From Ruminococcus sp. (GTDB taxonomy: Bacteria > Bacillota > Clostridia > Oscillospirales > Ruminococcaceae): DNA of 13,528 nucleotides. Within the stretch, counting starts at the first letter, position 1, and each line of letters opens with the position of its first letter. The notes below the pieces were generated by a model. It was not told where the DNA came from. It saw only the letters and a list, made by a program, of their open reading frames with translations, and did not search any database. Below are positions 13,450 to 13,528 of this stretch, piece after piece. The position numbers were made by a program, and so were the translations under genes. The stretch covers positions 1 through 13,528 of the forward strand of contig JAGAQS010000070.1 of assembly GCA_017622635.1 (NCBI GenBank). Direction: 5' to 3'.

Positions 13450-13528
13450 ATATAATGAGGTACAATCAGGATATTGTGCTTTCGTGTACCTGTATCACAT
13501 TAAGCGAAAACCAAGCGTTGATACAGAG
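13450..13528 (+). ncRNA. Hairpin-rich 5' end of an RNA cut by the window edge
   Basis: Directly after a perfect promoter, AGGTACA (13458-13464) pairs with TGTACCT (13485-13491), and inside it ACAAT can pair with ATTGT. Next, CTGTATCA (13490-13497) pairs with TGATACAG (13519-13526). The two long helices share two bases (13490-13491), so they either stack or compete. This may be a riboswitch-like leader or the start of a larger structured RNA. I do not recognise a known family from these 79 nt, and the rest lies outside the window. Confidence 0.45.

Noticed and set aside
1288-13520. Shared 11-mer AAACCAAGCGT at about 1287 and about 13508
   Set aside because: Repeats of this length are expected by chance in 13.5 kb of biased composition, and the flanks do not match.
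13385-13528. Open frame starting MGVTKQSIKI and running to the right edge, hydrophobic at its start
   Set aside because: No ribosome binding site precedes the ATG, it spans a perfect promoter and two hairpins, and 48 open codons can occur by chance. It cannot be excluded without the downstream sequence.
1-13528. CRISPR arrays, tRNA or rRNA genes
   Set aside because: No regularly spaced repeats, cloverleaf signatures or rRNA motifs were seen on either strand.

Overview
The window looks like chromosomal DNA of a low-GC anaerobic Firmicute, most probably a Clostridia member near Ruminococcus/Oscillospiraceae. The signs are AT-rich spacers with near-consensus sigma-A promoters (TTGACA-N17-TATAAT), strong GGAGG ribosome binding sites, a NfnAB electron-bifurcating transhydrogenase next to Rex, a D-Ala-D-Ala ligase with a glycine-rich omega loop, and a DUF3877-like protein. 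The assignment rests on gene content and was not checked against a database.

Layout. (1) 1-2512, plus strand, is an accessory patch. It holds the tail of a possible glycosidase, a decayed IS1-family element (two nonsense mutations and two +1 homopolymer slips in the transposase), then two ORF6N-domain (phage antirepressor-like) paralogs. The first paralog lacks the C-terminal HTH of the second. Between them lies a self-contained unit: consensus promoter, three hairpins, terminator. A second terminator sits immediately before the second paralog. Each paralog carries a 29-bp odd-centred palindrome inside its coding sequence. (2) 2509-5431, minus strand, is an operon nfnA-nfnB-rex for NADH/NADPH/ferredoxin balance plus its redox sensor. 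Its promoter region has an extended -10, a duplicated CATGTGA, two ATCGAT-centred palindromes and a terminator-like leader hairpin. (3) 5686-10952, minus strand, is a tightly packed five-gene run read from a perfect consensus promoter at about 11.03-11.06 kb: alpha/beta hydrolase, membrane-anchored MurF-like ligase, D-Ala-D-Ala ligase, hexapeptide acetyltransferase, LysR regulator. This looks like a cell-wall precursor module with a regulator at its end. (4) 11113-13115, minus strand, has a DUF3877-like gene overlapping a polytopic GT-C-like membrane protein that is split by one extra base in a T7 tract. (5) 13116-13528 has no clear gene. It contains the promoter of the DUF3877-like gene and two strong rightward promoters, the last leading into a hairpin-rich transcript cut by the window edge.

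The most unusual signals are the structured-RNA/attenuator unit between the ORF6N paralogs, the matching 29-bp palindromes inside both paralogs, the membrane-bound MurF-like enzyme paired with ddl, the structured transcript at the right edge, and the frameshift that could be phase variation, decay or a sequence error.
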